From Mytilus edulis (Eukaryota; Mollusca; Bivalvia; Mytilida; Mytilidae): a stretch of 64,000 nucleotides of DNA. The position numbers and the translations under genes are program-made. The stretch lies in NCBI RefSeq assembly GCF_963676685.1, contig NC_092345.1, positions 80,665,592 to 80,729,591 of the forward strand, read 5' to 3'. How positions within the stretch are numbered: position 1 is the first letter of the stretch; every line of letters begins with the position of its first letter. Below the pieces are notes generated by a model, which had not been told where the DNA came from, searched no databases, and saw only the letters and a program-made list of their open reading frames with translations. Positions 37,428 through 47,796 of the stretch are shown here, in pieces.

Positions 37428-40415
37428 TTACGACGTAAGGAATATATCCGATATCATTTGTGAAACGGTTATTCCATAACGGTCAACCAACTCGTGATGG
37501 CGTCCGTAAAATTTACGAAGGGATGATTTCAACTTCACCATTTGGAACTCTTGGTTTAATAGCTTCCTTGTTAGCAGCAAACCTCTATCAAGAAAATCAT
37601 GATAGGAAATGCAAGCACGGGAATATCGTATCAATTGGGAGATATATACCCCGTATGCAGGTGCTGCTGGAATGTTGCTACTTAGAAATGGAAAGTTCAC
37701 AATTGGAAAGCTGAAATCATCTCTTTTGTCGTAAAGTTTTGTTTTCAACCGACCCTCATTGTCAATTTCTAGATGTAAGTCAAGATATGAAGCCGACTTA
37801 ACTGTATCTGTAGTATCCTTTATCTCTAGTTCGATTGGATAGATGCGTTCCACATAGTCACCAAATTTTGAATTGTTTAGTGAAAGAACATCATCTATAT
37901 AGCGGAAAGTAGAGTTAAAGGATATTGCTAACTTCTTATCTTTCTTCCTAAGAAGTTCCTGCATGAAGTCAGCCTCATAATAATAAAGAAACAAGTCGGC
38001 GAGTAGAGGGGCACAGTTTGTTCCCATTGGAATGCCGACAGTCTGTTGAAAAACACGTCCTCCGAACGTAACAAATATGTTGTCAATCAAGAAATCAAGC
38101 ATCTTGATAATATCAGTTTCAGAGAATTTTTTGTTTGAATCAGAGTGATTCTTTACAAAGTAGGATTTATCCCTCCCTAAGACAAGATACTTGTATCTAC
38201 GTTGGCCATTCTTTTTTATGAAACAAAGTAATACCAACTCTTTCAATTTGTCTTTTAGTTTGGAATGTGGAATACTTGTGTACAGAGTAGAAAAGTCAAA
38301 TGTTTTAATACTGTTACAAGATGAAAGAGAGTTAGATTGTATGTACTCTAAAAGATCTTTTGAATTTTTAAGTATCCACATCTGATTCACACCACCTCTA
38401 GAATAGGCAGTTTCACAATAACTTTGAAGCCCGTCTTTGATTGCTGATAAAATAGACGTTAATAATTTAGAAAGAGGTTTCGTGGAGCACTTGGAAGACC
38501 CAGCAATATACCGTTGTTTGTAAGGACACTTATGTAGTTTAGGTATCCAATACAGTGATGGAAGATCCAGTTCTTCATCTTTGGTTGAAATTCCAAAGGA
38601 ACATAGAACAGACCTATGATTATCCAGGATTTCCTCTTTGGTAAGTGTCGTGAGGGTATATGTTGAGTTTCCAAGTGAATTGTCAATACCTAATTCGTTT
38701 ATCAAGCAGTTGATGTAGTGACTTTTACACACAAAAACGATGTTATTTGGGGCTTTATCTGCGGGGACAACAACATATTTGTCATGGAGGTCGGATAGGT
38801 GCTTTGCAACATTTGGGTCTTTAAAGATTGACGTAGCATGGGCATTGATGGACCCATTCAGTTTCTTAATTCTGATTTGTATCAACGACCTCACTGCCTT
38901 AATCCATTCGGAAAGAGTGTCTACGTCTTCCTTCTCGCGCTTAGCCCATTGCCTGGCATAATCCTCGACTGAATCCATCAAAATTTTAAAGTTGTATTTC
39001 CAATTGATGGATTTAGGCTCACGATATTTGGGACCTTTCGATAACACATTTCGTAGAGAAGTGTTATTAACAATGTTAAGGTCACCGGTAATAACGTGGC
39101 CAGCAGGATTATATGTGAATTTGGAACTAGCACAAGTGCAATCAGGAGGTTTAGACTTGAAGTCGTCAATATCGAGATCCTGCAAAACGCGTTTGTAATT
39201 GAAAATTTTAGTTGCAATAGGTTTGGTATAGGTATAAGAAATTATTGGTACAGACTGGTCTTTGAAATAAGGAGGTATTTTCGATTGCACTAATTTATGA
39301 TGAAGGATATTGCCTAGGTTGACGCCATCGAGACCTTTGTTGGCAAAGGAAAGATTAAGAAAAAACCTTTTCTCTTTTTCATCTTTTCCAATGCGAACTG
39401 GCTTGAAAAGTCTGTGACTTGCAATATCCGAAATTATAGCTTCAAGTTTGTATTGGTTTGCATGAGGGTTTGTAACAGTGGATTCCAAACATAAATTAAA
39501 CAGAGAATGAAGTTTTGAAAGGGGTAATGAATAAAGTTTCGTGCGAATGTGATGAATACCTAACGGCTTTTGTATGAATGGCAGCAAGTCATTAATAGAG
39601 ACATCATGCAGAGAAGGTGATGTATAATGACGATGACCATGACTGCGTCTACGTCGAGGAGTCGAGTTGAAAATATTCATCACATTCACCGAGTTACACG
39701 AAGGACTAGATAGAATACCTATACCATCAATTTTGTCATTGCAGCCATAAGGTGTTGCAGTTCCCAATTGTCTAATCCAGTAGTCTTCTTTTTGTCTACG
39801 GAGAGTCGTTGAAAGATTAGGATTATTAGAGCTATGGTATATCTTTTCGATAATGCGAACTGTCATAGAAACGATGGAATGATCGGGCTGATTGAAATGC
39901 TGGTATAGAATGTCGTTAGCATTAAGGTTAATGTCTGATCTATGACCGCACATACGTTTGTTAAGCCTTCCCTTCGTTTCACCGACGTATACCAATCCGC
40001 AAAGGTTGCACTCTAATCCGTAGACGACATTTATCGATTTACAATTCAGATCATCGTAACTTCTGGTAAAATATGACTTCTTGGTCAAATTGCTAGTGAA
40101 TTCAGCATCTGTAATTAAAATAGCACAAGTTTTGCAGCCTTTGGTCTCACATTTTGAAATGCGACAGTGTTGTACTGTGTCATCAAACACCAAAATGTCT
40201 TTAAGGAGAACTGAACATGGCTGTATATGTGAAATATTGCTATTGTCACTAGGACGATGATCTGAATGAGTCGTGTTTGAGATATTTGTCATGTCTGGTG
40301 ATGAGGGGACACCTGCCGTATCAGACGACACCGTGTCCAGGGTGACGTCTGTTTCGGACCTTTTTATACTGGGCGACGTCCGAGCCAGTTTCCTGTTTGA
40401 TCTTCGTAAGTTCAT
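37428..40415 (-). CDS. Penelope-like element protein: N-terminal GIY-YIG endonuclease and reverse transcriptase
   Basis: A 995-residue protein with no internal stop. Residues about 83-98 carry a cysteine cluster (CRISKCETKGCKTC). Residues 129-227 form a GIY-YIG nuclease: VVYGLECNLCGLVYVGET with Cys136 and Cys139, histidines at about 158 and 173-179, and a downstream EDYWIRQLGT segment. The reverse transcriptase follows: VVVPADKAPNN (about 548), LYWIPKLHK (621), FDFSTLYTSIPHSKL (706), GIPMGTNCAPLLADL (794), and the catalytic FRYIDDVLS (837). In classical Penelope elements the GIY-YIG domain is C-terminal; N-terminal position with a CCHH-type zinc motif is the feature of the Naiad/Chlamys group. 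Role: target-primed reverse transcription of the element. No in-frame TGA is seen, so the selenoprotein form known for some Naiads does not apply here. Confidence 0.9.
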   Translation of the reverse strand: MNLRRSNRKLARTSPSIKRSETDVTLDTVSSDTAGVPSSPDMTNISNTTHSDHRPSDNSNISHIQPCSVLLKDILVFDDTVQHCRISKCETKGCKTCAILITDAEFTSNLTKKSYFTRSYDDLNCKSINVVYGLECNLCGLVYVGETKGRLNKRMCGHRSDINLNANDILYQHFNQPDHSIVSMTVRIIEKIYHSSNNPNLSTTLRRQKEDYWIRQLGTATPYGCNDKIDGIGILSSPSCNSVNVMNIFNSTPRRRRSHGHRHYTSPSLHDVSINDLLPFIQKPLGIHHIRTKLYSLPLSKLHSLFNLCLESTVTNPHANQYKLEAIISDIASHRLFKPVRIGKDEKEKRFFLNLSFANKGLDGVNLGNILHHKLVQSKIPPYFKDQSVPIISYTYTKPIATKIFNYKRVLQDLDIDDFKSKPPDCTCASSKFTYNPAGHVITGDLNIVNNTSLRNVLSKGPKYREPKSINWKYNFKILMDSVEDYARQWAKREKEDVDTLSEWIKAVRSLIQIRIKKLNGSINAHATSIFKDPNVAKHLSDLHDKYVVVPADKAPNNIVFVCKSHYINCLINELGIDNSLGNSTYTLTTLTKEEILDNHRSVLCSFGISTKDEELDLPSLYWIPKLHKCPYKQRYIAGSSKCSTKPLSKLLTSILSAIKDGLQSYCETAYSRGGVNQMWILKNSKDLLEYIQSNSLSSCNSIKTFDFSTLYTSIPHSKLKDKLKELVLLCFIKKNGQRRYKYLVLGRDKSYFVKNHSDSNKKFSETDIIKMLDFLIDNIFVTFGGRVFQQTVGIPMGTNCAPLLADLFLYYYEADFMQELLRKKDKKLAISFNSTFRYIDDVLSLNNSKFGDYVERIYPIELEIKDTTDTVKSASYLDLHLEIDNEGRLKTKLYDKRDDFSFPIVNFPFLSSNIPAAPAYGVYISQLIRYSRACISYHDFLDRGLLLTRKLLNQEFQMVKLKSSLRKFYGRHHELVDRYGITVSQMISDIFLTS

Positions 40416-40495
40416 GCAATTGTGGTTTTGCTACTGGGCGGATGATGTCCTCGGGGACAAAATGTCCACCAGCAGAGACATCGACCCAGTGGTAA

Positions 40496-40641
40496 TAAAA
40501 GAGGGACGAAAGATACCAAAGGGACAGTCAAACTCATAAATCCAAAACAAACTGACAACGCCATGGCTAAAAATGAAAAAGACAAACAGAAAAACAATAG
40601 TACACACGACACAACATAGAAAACTAAAGAATAAACAACAC
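40496..40641 (-). repeat. Pseudo-LTR, 5' copy
   Basis: 146 bases identical by eye to 37126-37271; it lies 80 bases upstream of the element's start codon on the minus strand and marks the element's 5' boundary. Confidence 0.9.
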
Positions 40642-41050
40642 CTAAATGTGGGTGGAGATTACCATTTAGCACAAATGAGTTTCTGGACTAAAGAAAGTAA
40701 TTTCGGCACAAACCGATTATACTCTTTCAAAAACTATGTGTAGTCCCTTTTATAAAAGTGGCAGATTATCTTTCTATCTAGAGTATCTATGACAACTAAC
40801 TGCTGCTCCTAGTGACGTTAGTCTTTGGTTTATGAAAAGATTGGATATATTGTCACAGATTAGCTACTAAATATATGCACACTGAAATATAGTCCCTTAA
40901 AATTCCCATGGCTGTGTACATGTTCAGATACGAACTATGAAAATTTTGTTTATATCTTTAGATAAGTAAAATCAAGTATGTATGTCTTTAGTTTTGTCAA
41001 ATTGCTGTCTTGTTTTGTCCTGTTATTAGGTAACAGTACTGATACAATAC
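40642..41050. other. Intergenic, nothing recognised
   Basis: AT-rich sequence beyond the 5' pseudo-LTR with no gene or boundary found. Confidence 0.4.
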
Positions 41051-41057
41051 TGTAAAA

Positions 41058-41200
41058 ATACGGAGATGTGGTATGATTGCCAATGAGACGCCTACATGTA
41101 TCCACTCAAGTTCAAATAAAGTGGACGTAAGCAGTTATATGCAACCATACAGCCTTCAACAATGAGAAAAATCATATCAAATAGACCCTTGTAAATAGGT
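41058..41200 (+). repeat. Dispersed mussel-type repeat, another subtype
   Basis: Begins ggagatgtggtatgattgcc, then 'acagccttcaacaatgagaa' and 'catatcaaatagaccc', the order of a very common Mytilus dispersed repeat. A 38-base segment shared with 36941-36978 follows directly. Confidence 0.65.
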
Positions 41201-41234
41201 GTTGACCAAATGATATTGTAAATAAGAGGGTTGT

Positions 41235-41780
41235 ATATTTCATGACGGTATAATACTAAACCCCTAACAGGAGGGATTGTGCCTGATATTCATATGATGG
41301 AGACATAATCTTTCAATCAGTTTAATTAAGGTCTGGTTCTGGCATGTCAATAACTGCTAGTAGTCTGTTGTTATTTATGTATTATTGTCATTTTGTTTAT
41401 TTTCTTTTGTTTCATATTCTGACATCGGACTCGGACTTCTCTTAAACTGAGTTTTACTGTGCGTATTGTTTCGCGTTTGTTTTTTCTACATTGGCTACAG
41501 GTATAGGGGAGGGTTGAGATCTCAAAAACATGTTTATAATCCCGCCGCAATTTTGCGCCTGTCCCAAGTTAGGAGCCTCTGACCTTTGTTAGTCTTGTAT
41601 GATTTATAATTTTAGTTTCTTGTGTATAATTCGGAGCTTAGTATGACGTCCATTATCACTGAACTAGTATACATATTTGTTTAGGGGCCAGCTGACGGAC
41701 ACCTCCGTGTGCGGGAGTTTCTCGCTACATTGAAGATCTATCGGTGGCCTTCGGCTATTGTCTGCTCTCTGCACCCACCG
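41235..41780 (+). repeat. Dispersed mussel-type repeat, 3' region with 'ggggccagctga' tail
   Basis: The stretch with 'acatcggactcggacttctc', 'ccattatcactgaactagta', 'aggggccagctgacggacac' and 'ttctcgctacattgaagatc' matches a high-copy non-coding repeat I recognise from Mytilus. The minus-strand frame 41664-41978 that overlaps it is not a gene. Confidence 0.65.
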
Positions 41781-42780
41781 CTGTTTATTACTTTTACAAA
41801 AATCTTCTTCATTAAAACCTTTTTGACAAAGTGAAACAAACTTGACCGCAATCAATTTAGTTTTAACGCATTTTACACTATACCTAGAAATTTTTGTCGT
41901 GTAAATGGGTGGGTTTATTAGCCAGCGACCCAGTTTACACACCGAAACTCTCCGGGGGGAAATATGTCTAATTCTCATATTTCTTGACCGAAATATTTTT
42001 ATTTTTTAGTTTCTACCAAAGTTTTTTTAAGCGGTGAATATCATTAGTGTGTGTACCTGGATACATTTTACACAGATGCAACGGAAATAGTTTCGCCAAC
42101 CTGGTTTATAGAAATGTAAACCTAGGGATGAAAATCTTAGGTTTTACACTTCGATTAACCATGTTGCCGAAACTAATTCTTTTGCTTCTGTGTAAAATAT
42201 ATTAATTGGCGATACACACGAAGGAAATCGCCTGTCTAAGAAGACTTTAAATTAAGAAAAAAGAATATAAATGTTTCTGTCACGAATTATGGGTATCAAA
42301 CACATTTTTTAGGCCCCCGCCGCTAGGCGTGGGAGAGGTTTAGTCTAGCCCTTGTCAGTCAGTCCAGTCCGTTTGTCGGGTACGTTCCCAGAAATGGTTT
42401 CCGTTTGCCTCAACCAAATGTTATAAATTCAACTTATACACTATGCCAATTACTAAAACACACAGATAAAATTTGAAATTGAAGGGCGTCTCTTTTATAG
42501 TTCGTGAGTTATGCCCCTTTACAAATGGTCAAAGACGTAGTGCTTATTCTGTAATTTACGCTCTCTACATTTAGTTTGCCTCAACCAAATGTTATTGAAT
42601 TAATACACAATGTTTATTAACACAAAACACTGAGTCTGATGATCAAGTTTGAAATTGGGTGACGCCACTTTGACCGTTCTGAACTTGTGCCCATTCAGCG
42701 CTTATTTACAAAAACAAAACAAAACCAACAAACAACCAAATTAAGTGTCCAATCAATTTTGCTAATTTTAAAAATAGAAA
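41781..42780. other. Intergenic with a degenerate two-copy repeat
   Basis: 'tttgcctcaaccaaatgtta' starts at 42413 and again at 42575, 162 bases apart, with similar flanking text (agtttgaaattg...gtgcccattt-like phrases). This resembles molluscan dispersed repeats. No gene is seen. Confidence 0.5.
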
Positions 42781-42796
42781 TCGTTAAAACTAAATT

Positions 42797-43252
42797 GCTC
42801 GTGGTCTTCACGAACCATTAGAAAGCTGGAATGCGATTGGCAAGTATTGGCTTCGACAATGTGACAACAAGTATAATGATCAGTATTTTTTATGTAAATG
42901 TTCAAATATTAAAGGACTAAATCTTAAAAATATTCCTGTATTTTATCAGAAAATGATTTATACATGGTCTAATTTTCTAAAAATGGGAGATAATCCCAAA
43001 ACTAAGAACGAGGTTCTTAATATGAGACTATTTGGTAATTCAAAAATTTCTTTTCAAAATAAACCATTGTTTTTTTCTTCCTTTCTAAAAAGTAACATAA
43101 AATATATCAAAGACATATGGAACGAAGAAACCAAAATAGTTTACAGTTGTTGTTCTATATTTGAAAAACTTGTAGATAAAAGAAACTGTATATCGGAATT
43201 TTCAAGAGTTAAAAGTTCAATACCAGAACAGAAACACAAAAAATTGTATTGA
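42797..43252 (+). pseudogene. 3' end of a LINE (L1/Tx1-like) coding region
   Basis: A single frame is open from about 42797 to the stop at 43250-43252. It reads PLESWNAIGKYWLRQC, then NLKNIPVFYQKMIYTW, NEVLNMRLFGNSKI and FLKSNIKYIKDIWNEE. The pattern (IPxFYxxxxxxW, then LWxNxxI, then IxxIxDIW) is that of the C-terminal region of L1/Tx1-group LINE proteins, after the reverse transcriptase. The RT core itself is missing, so this is a 5'-truncated insertion. Confidence 0.65.
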
Positions 43253-43560
43253 CTATAATAATTATTTCAACCGTATAGAAGATAAATTAGTCTACTGTAC
43301 TTATATAGTTATACACAACACATTTTAGCCTATTGCAAGGCAAAATTTATGTTCCTATCCAATATACCCTTTATCCCGCGGGGTGGCCTCTTTTACAAGA
43401 CCCATACCTATTGTATTTATGGTAACGTGTTCTAAACACTCATGAATTATTTGCCACTGGACGTTAAGCAATCAATTACTATTTCCGTTTATTTCCTTAA
43501 ATACGGCTTTGAGTATAACAAAGCTGTAAGAGAGATACTAAAGGTTTCACTGGATTAACA
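43253..43560. other. Spacer, nothing recognised
   Basis: AT-rich sequence between the LINE fragment and the Maverick/Polinton fragment; no target duplication or termini could be identified. Confidence 0.4.
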
Positions 43561-43562
43561 CT

Positions 43563-43985
43563 ATGGACGAGTTTTGTTTATTTATTAATAGCGAAAACTC
43601 GCTTTCATCCATCGTTTGAAAATAACGTACGTGGCAATTTCAAAGTGCGCCTTGCAAAACGCTATACGTTGGATGGATCGTGGGAATGTTCATTGAAGGT
43701 GTCGTTCATACAGGAATTAGAAGCCTAAACGAGACGTATGTACTTCTGTTCCGATTTCGTGCACCAGTCGTACGTTAGGGAAAATCTCTCCATATTCTCC
43801 AGTCGATACGATTAAATGAAGATATCCCGGACGTGACGTTTGGGAAACCAGTCTATTTCACGGTAACCAGGAACGAATTGTATCACATCGAATTTGTTTT
43901 GAGATACGATCATCTTCAAATATGTCGTCTAAAAGATGACGATGTATTTCTCTTGCTATATTTTCGAAGGAAGTGAAGTAAATCT
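43563..43985 (+). pseudogene. Broken Maverick/Polinton-type protein, role uncertain
   Basis: Starts at ATG 43563 and stops at 43617-43619; the similarity continues in another frame and is interrupted again near 43775. Recognisable features are an N-terminal FCLFINSENS segment and a downstream 'GSWE' motif (about 43680), which I associate with a protein commonly encoded beside the packaging ATPase in invertebrate Polintons. It has at least two frame breaks. The family assignment rests mainly on its neighbours. Confidence 0.4.
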
Positions 43986-44027
43986 ATAAGAGGAAACTAC
44001 TCACTGTCATTTAGGAAATTACGAGTA

Positions 44028-44949
44028 TGTTTAATTGCAATATTTGCTGTTAAGTGTATGTGTGGCCGCACGATCTTCAAAGACATATAAGAAGTAAGCA
44101 TTCTTCCGATGAGCCACTATACCACCCAGGTGTTACCCAGCAGCAGCAAAAGCAGCAACAGCAGCAGCAGAAAAAGAAGCAGCAGCAGCAAAAGCAGCAG
44201 CAGAAGGCTTTCGTGTTTAGACACCCTTTCACCATGATTGTGTCCGGTCCAACCTCCTGCGATAAAACTTATTTTATTTTATTTGTTTCAACACATAAAA
44301 AAACTGTGAAGTCCTAGTCCAGACAGGATCGTTTGGTTGTATAAAAGGTGGCAACCTTTTTACGAGGAAATACAACGAACATGCAGTGCTTCCACGGGTT
44401 GAATTCATTCGTGGAATTCCTTTTGATCTCGAAAGGGACGATTTTTTCGATCCCAACATTCGAAACATGATCCTATTAGATGACCTCATGTCGACATCGG
44501 ACAAAGACTCCAGAATAAATGATTTGTTTACGGTAGGGTGTCACCATAGGAATTTGTCGGTCGTCGTTTTTCATCAGAATTTATACTTTGGCAAAGACCC
44601 CACCCAGAGACGAAACTGTCATTATCTCATTCTCTTTAATAACCCCATTGATCGACAGCCCATCGTGACTCTTGGCCGACAGATGTATCCTTCTCGAGGG
44701 GACTTCTTTCTCCGGAAATTTGAAGAGGCAAAGAGGACACCTTTCGGGTACTTTCTTGTTGACCTAAAAGCTAGAACCCCAGAAGCCTCCAGATTGCACA
44801 CAGAGGTCTTACAGGTCGGTCAAGGAGAGACACCAGACGGACAGAGGGATGACGACCGTCTCTCGAATACTTTTGAAGACGATAGTTCGGTCTCATCAGA
44901 CGAAGATATTGCCGACGAGACAACACATAGTTCGTCAGAAGATGAATAA
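44028..44949 (+). pseudogene. Maverick/Polinton packaging ATPase-like gene with N-terminal zinc finger, broken
   Basis: The upstream part encodes a C2H2-like finger (CNIC ... HDLQRHIRSKH) with a stop inside it at about 44049-44051. A low-complexity glutamine/lysine stretch (44138-44212) follows, then FVFRHPFTMIVSGPTSCDKT, a Walker-A-like loop in which one glycine is aspartate. After a frame break (44317-44385) the second part (44386-44949) is open: MILLDDLMS in the Walker-B position, then GCHHRNLSVVVFHQNLY, typical of the FtsK/HerA-type ATPase of Polintons and related viruses. Its stop overlaps the next gene's start by eight bases. Known role of the family: packaging DNA into capsids. This copy is non-functional. 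Confidence 0.7.
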
Positions 44950-45405
44950 AATAAAAACGGCAATGCCCTTAACGATGACCGGGACAGATGTAGAGGATGC
45001 TTTGAGTGGATTGCCCGTGACCGTTTGCTGTGCAGAAGACTTGCCTAGATATGTGAGCGACAGGCGTAGAAGGTTTGTGGTCAATAGGGACAACTGTGAT
45101 CAAAAGGGGAGTCATTGGGTTGCATTTCATTTCCCCGCATCGGGTCCATCAGAATTTTTCGACTCCTTAGGACGATAACCGGAAAAGTACCAACGCTATT
45201 TCAGAAATGTACTCATCGTCAATGGACCGAAATACTGTGTGGTTTGCAATCAAATCCAACCCAATGATTCAGATACATGTGGCCTGTATTGCATTTATTA
45301 CGTCAAATTGAGATGTCGGGACTCGAGATGAAGGACATTATCAACAACTTTTCATCCACTGACACGATTCAGAATGACAGTAAACTCGTAGTTTTATTTG
45401 GTTAA
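44942..45405 (+). pseudogene. Maverick/Polinton adenain-like cysteine protease, broken
   Basis: Starts at ATG 44942, overlapping the ATPase stop codon. The catalytic-site order of adenovirus-type proteases is visible: histidine in GSHWVAFHF (about 45110), acidic residue in FFDS (about 45157), glutamine at about 45257 and cysteine in DTCGLYC (about 45272-45292). A TAA at 45176-45178 interrupts the frame between the acidic residue and the glutamine, and the C-terminal tail continues in another frame from about 45328. The family matures capsid proteins. No polymerase, integrase or capsid genes remain nearby, so this is a fragment of an element. Confidence 0.75.
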
Positions 45406-46114
45406 ATGAAAAATAATGATACAAAAAAAAAATAATGAAAAAAGAAAGAAAAAAAAACAGAAGAAAAAAAAAAAATCTTAAAACACCTACATGGATGTAT
45501 AGCAGGTCTCAAGTCTTGAAAAACTCTTTCTAGGGTCACTAAAAGTATCCACCCTGGAGGGTAGCCTGGTCAAACATTAAGATATAGCGTCCAGGATTTA
45601 GGCCCAAATATGGCGTCGGCGTCTCGATGTCCGAGTAACATGGTCCAACCCGATGTTTGCGTCTTGATTTCAGGGTCGACTATGCCGTCCGCTTTAAGGC
45701 CTAAATATGGCGTCGGCGTCTGCGCAAACTTTCGAATATGGCGTCAGCGTCCGACGTCCACCTTAATGGGGGTCATTCTGTCCCACAAACACTACTGTTG
45801 TCTCATTGGCAATCATACAACATCTACTTTTTTATATTATATATATATTATCTATACGTATATATTTTCTATATACGAATTTTACATGTTTAGATGATGC
45901 AATGCAAATTCAGAAGATATGTGGTAATATTGCCAATGGACAACTTATACACCAAAGACAAACGAATGTGAATCAGCCATGAGTTACACATATGTATTCA
46001 TGTAAAATGCTATTAAAACCCATTCCTGACTAGATGTGACGAAAAACGAAAACTAACAGCCCGATTAATGCTGAAACGATAAACGTAAAATCAATATCAA
46101 AGACAGCAACCAAT
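45406..46114. other. Intergenic: A-rich tract, short GC-rich repeat, dispersed-repeat traces
   Basis: 45420-45480 is A-rich. At 45606-45745 the phrase 'aaatatggcgtcggcgtct' or close forms occurs three times. Near 45790-45830 and 45915-45975 traces of the mussel dispersed repeat ('gttgtctcattggcaatcat', 'tgtggtaatattgccaatgg') appear, in opposite orientations. Confidence 0.5.
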
Positions 46115-46627
46115 AACAATACAGTGCTCCTATATATCGTCTACCAACAGTATTTATCTATACCTACCGTCGGTGGTTAACATGCAATACAGTACTCCAA
46201 TTTACCGTATATCAACAGTATTTGTCTATACCTACCGTCGGTGGTTAACATACAATATAGTGCTCCTATATACCGTCTATCAACAGTATTTGTCTATTCC
46301 TACTGTCGGTAGTTAACATACAGTATAGTGCTCCTATACACCGTATATCAACAGTATTTGTCTGTACCTACCGTCGGTGGTTAACATACAATATAGTGCT
46401 CCTATATACCATCTATCACCAGTATTTGTCTATACCTACCGTCGGTGATTAACATACGATATAGTGCTATTATATATACCGTCTATCAAGAGTTTAATCT
46501 ATACCTACTGTTGGTAGTTAACATATAATATAGTGCTCCTATATACCGTCTATCAACATTATTTGTCTATACCTACTGTCGGTAGTTAACATGCAATATA
46601 ATGCTCCTATATACCGTCTATTATCAG
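46115..46627 (-). repeat. 68-bp satellite array, block 2a, inverted relative to block 1
   Basis: About seven monomers reading tatagtgctcctatataccg, tctatcaacagtatttgtct, atacctaccgtcggtggtta, acatacaa: the reverse complement of block 1. It is cut at 46627 by the LTR retrotransposon, with ATCAG as its last five bases. Confidence 0.95.
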
Positions 46628-47590
46628 TGTAACGAAGTAAGTTCTTTGGGAATTGTCAGGTGGCCAATGTCATACAAAACCAAATTAAAATATAAATTTA
46701 ATTAACAAAACAAAATAAAGTAAATTCAACAAAAATGTAATATGAAATGAGAACACAAATGTAACTAAATAAACACACACGGAACAAAACAAAATGTCAT
46801 GAAATAAACATAAATCAAACAAATTTCGGCCTGCACACTTTCCGCACACTGCCCGGATACGTTCCTCGTTGTACGTACTGTAGATGTAAATGATGAACTG
46901 GGTTGTTCCCCTTTAAATTTCTCTTTATAATTAAACGGACGAATTAACTAATTTTCACATATATCTGGTTGCTTCTAAATTGATTGAAGAGAACACTAAA
47001 TTTGTATGAATAAATATAATGCTGAATAACAAACTATAACTGCTTTAAACTGCATAAATACTGCACGGACTTCTCGATTTCTCAACTAAAAATGTATATA
47101 ATTTTACGGACTTTTTGCTCCAAATAAATAGAAACGGACTATAAATTTATCACCGCCTCCATGCGTTGTAACTCCAACCAATATATCACCGAGTTGTTAC
47201 CATTTTTAACCCCGACACCATTAATTCATCGACACCATTATCTCCGACCAGTCGACAATTAGCAACGTGCCAACGCACACTAAAACCGGGCCTAAAAACC
47301 CCTGAGTGTTGTTTCAATTAGCCTTTGGACATCCATGTCCTGTCCTGACAATTATAATGTCCAAATTGCTATCTAAACCACAAACCCAACTGCACAAACG
47401 TGTGCTACTCTCAATGATCATGTGCCGACTGATTTGAGACTCACCTGTTAAATTTCAATAGGTGCGTAATCACGTGATAAACAAGGTCTGCTTGACTAGA
47501 TTACCGGTGTTAGTGAAAATAAGAGATAACATAAAATATAGTCCTAGGTGTAAAATAAATCATATAAATAATTAACTGAAGTTTGTTACA
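46628..47590 (-). repeat. 3' LTR
   Basis: 963 bases, TG...CA ends, same length as and apparently identical to 52261-53223. Because the element lies on the minus strand, this is the downstream LTR. Positions 47591-47796 between it and the stop codon are the element's 3' untranslated part. Confidence 0.95.
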
Positions 47591-47796
47591 AACGTCCCTT
47601 TCCAGGAGACTAAAGAACATTTAGTCCGACCAGAAACAACAAACTTCAAAATCTAATCTGAAATTAAGCTATATCAGTAAAAAAAAAAAAAAACAAATAT
47701 GTACACATCAAACATAAAAAAATTCAGTCCTGTAACACTAAAATAAAACCAAAATTAACACAATAACGCTGTAATAACGTCACACTCAGGGGTTAT

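Larger units (their letters stand above)
37126..40641 (-). mobile_element. Penelope-like retroelement, Naiad-type (permuted), apparently complete
   Basis: Bounded by two identical 146-bp direct repeats (37126-37271 and 40496-40641; aaaagagggacgaaagatac ... gaataaacaacac), in the arrangement of the pseudo-LTRs of Penelope-like elements. On the minus strand the order is pseudo-LTR, 80-base leader, a single 995-codon open frame (40415-37428), a 156-base 3' segment, and pseudo-LTR. No clear target duplication was found. The intact frame and identical repeats suggest recent movement. Confidence 0.85.

Noticed and set aside
37428-40415. Selenoprotein version of a Naiad-like element
   Set aside because: No in-frame TGA occurs in the 995-codon frame.
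41664-41978. 104-codon minus-strand frame
   Set aside because: It overlaps a high-copy mussel repeat and has no domain.
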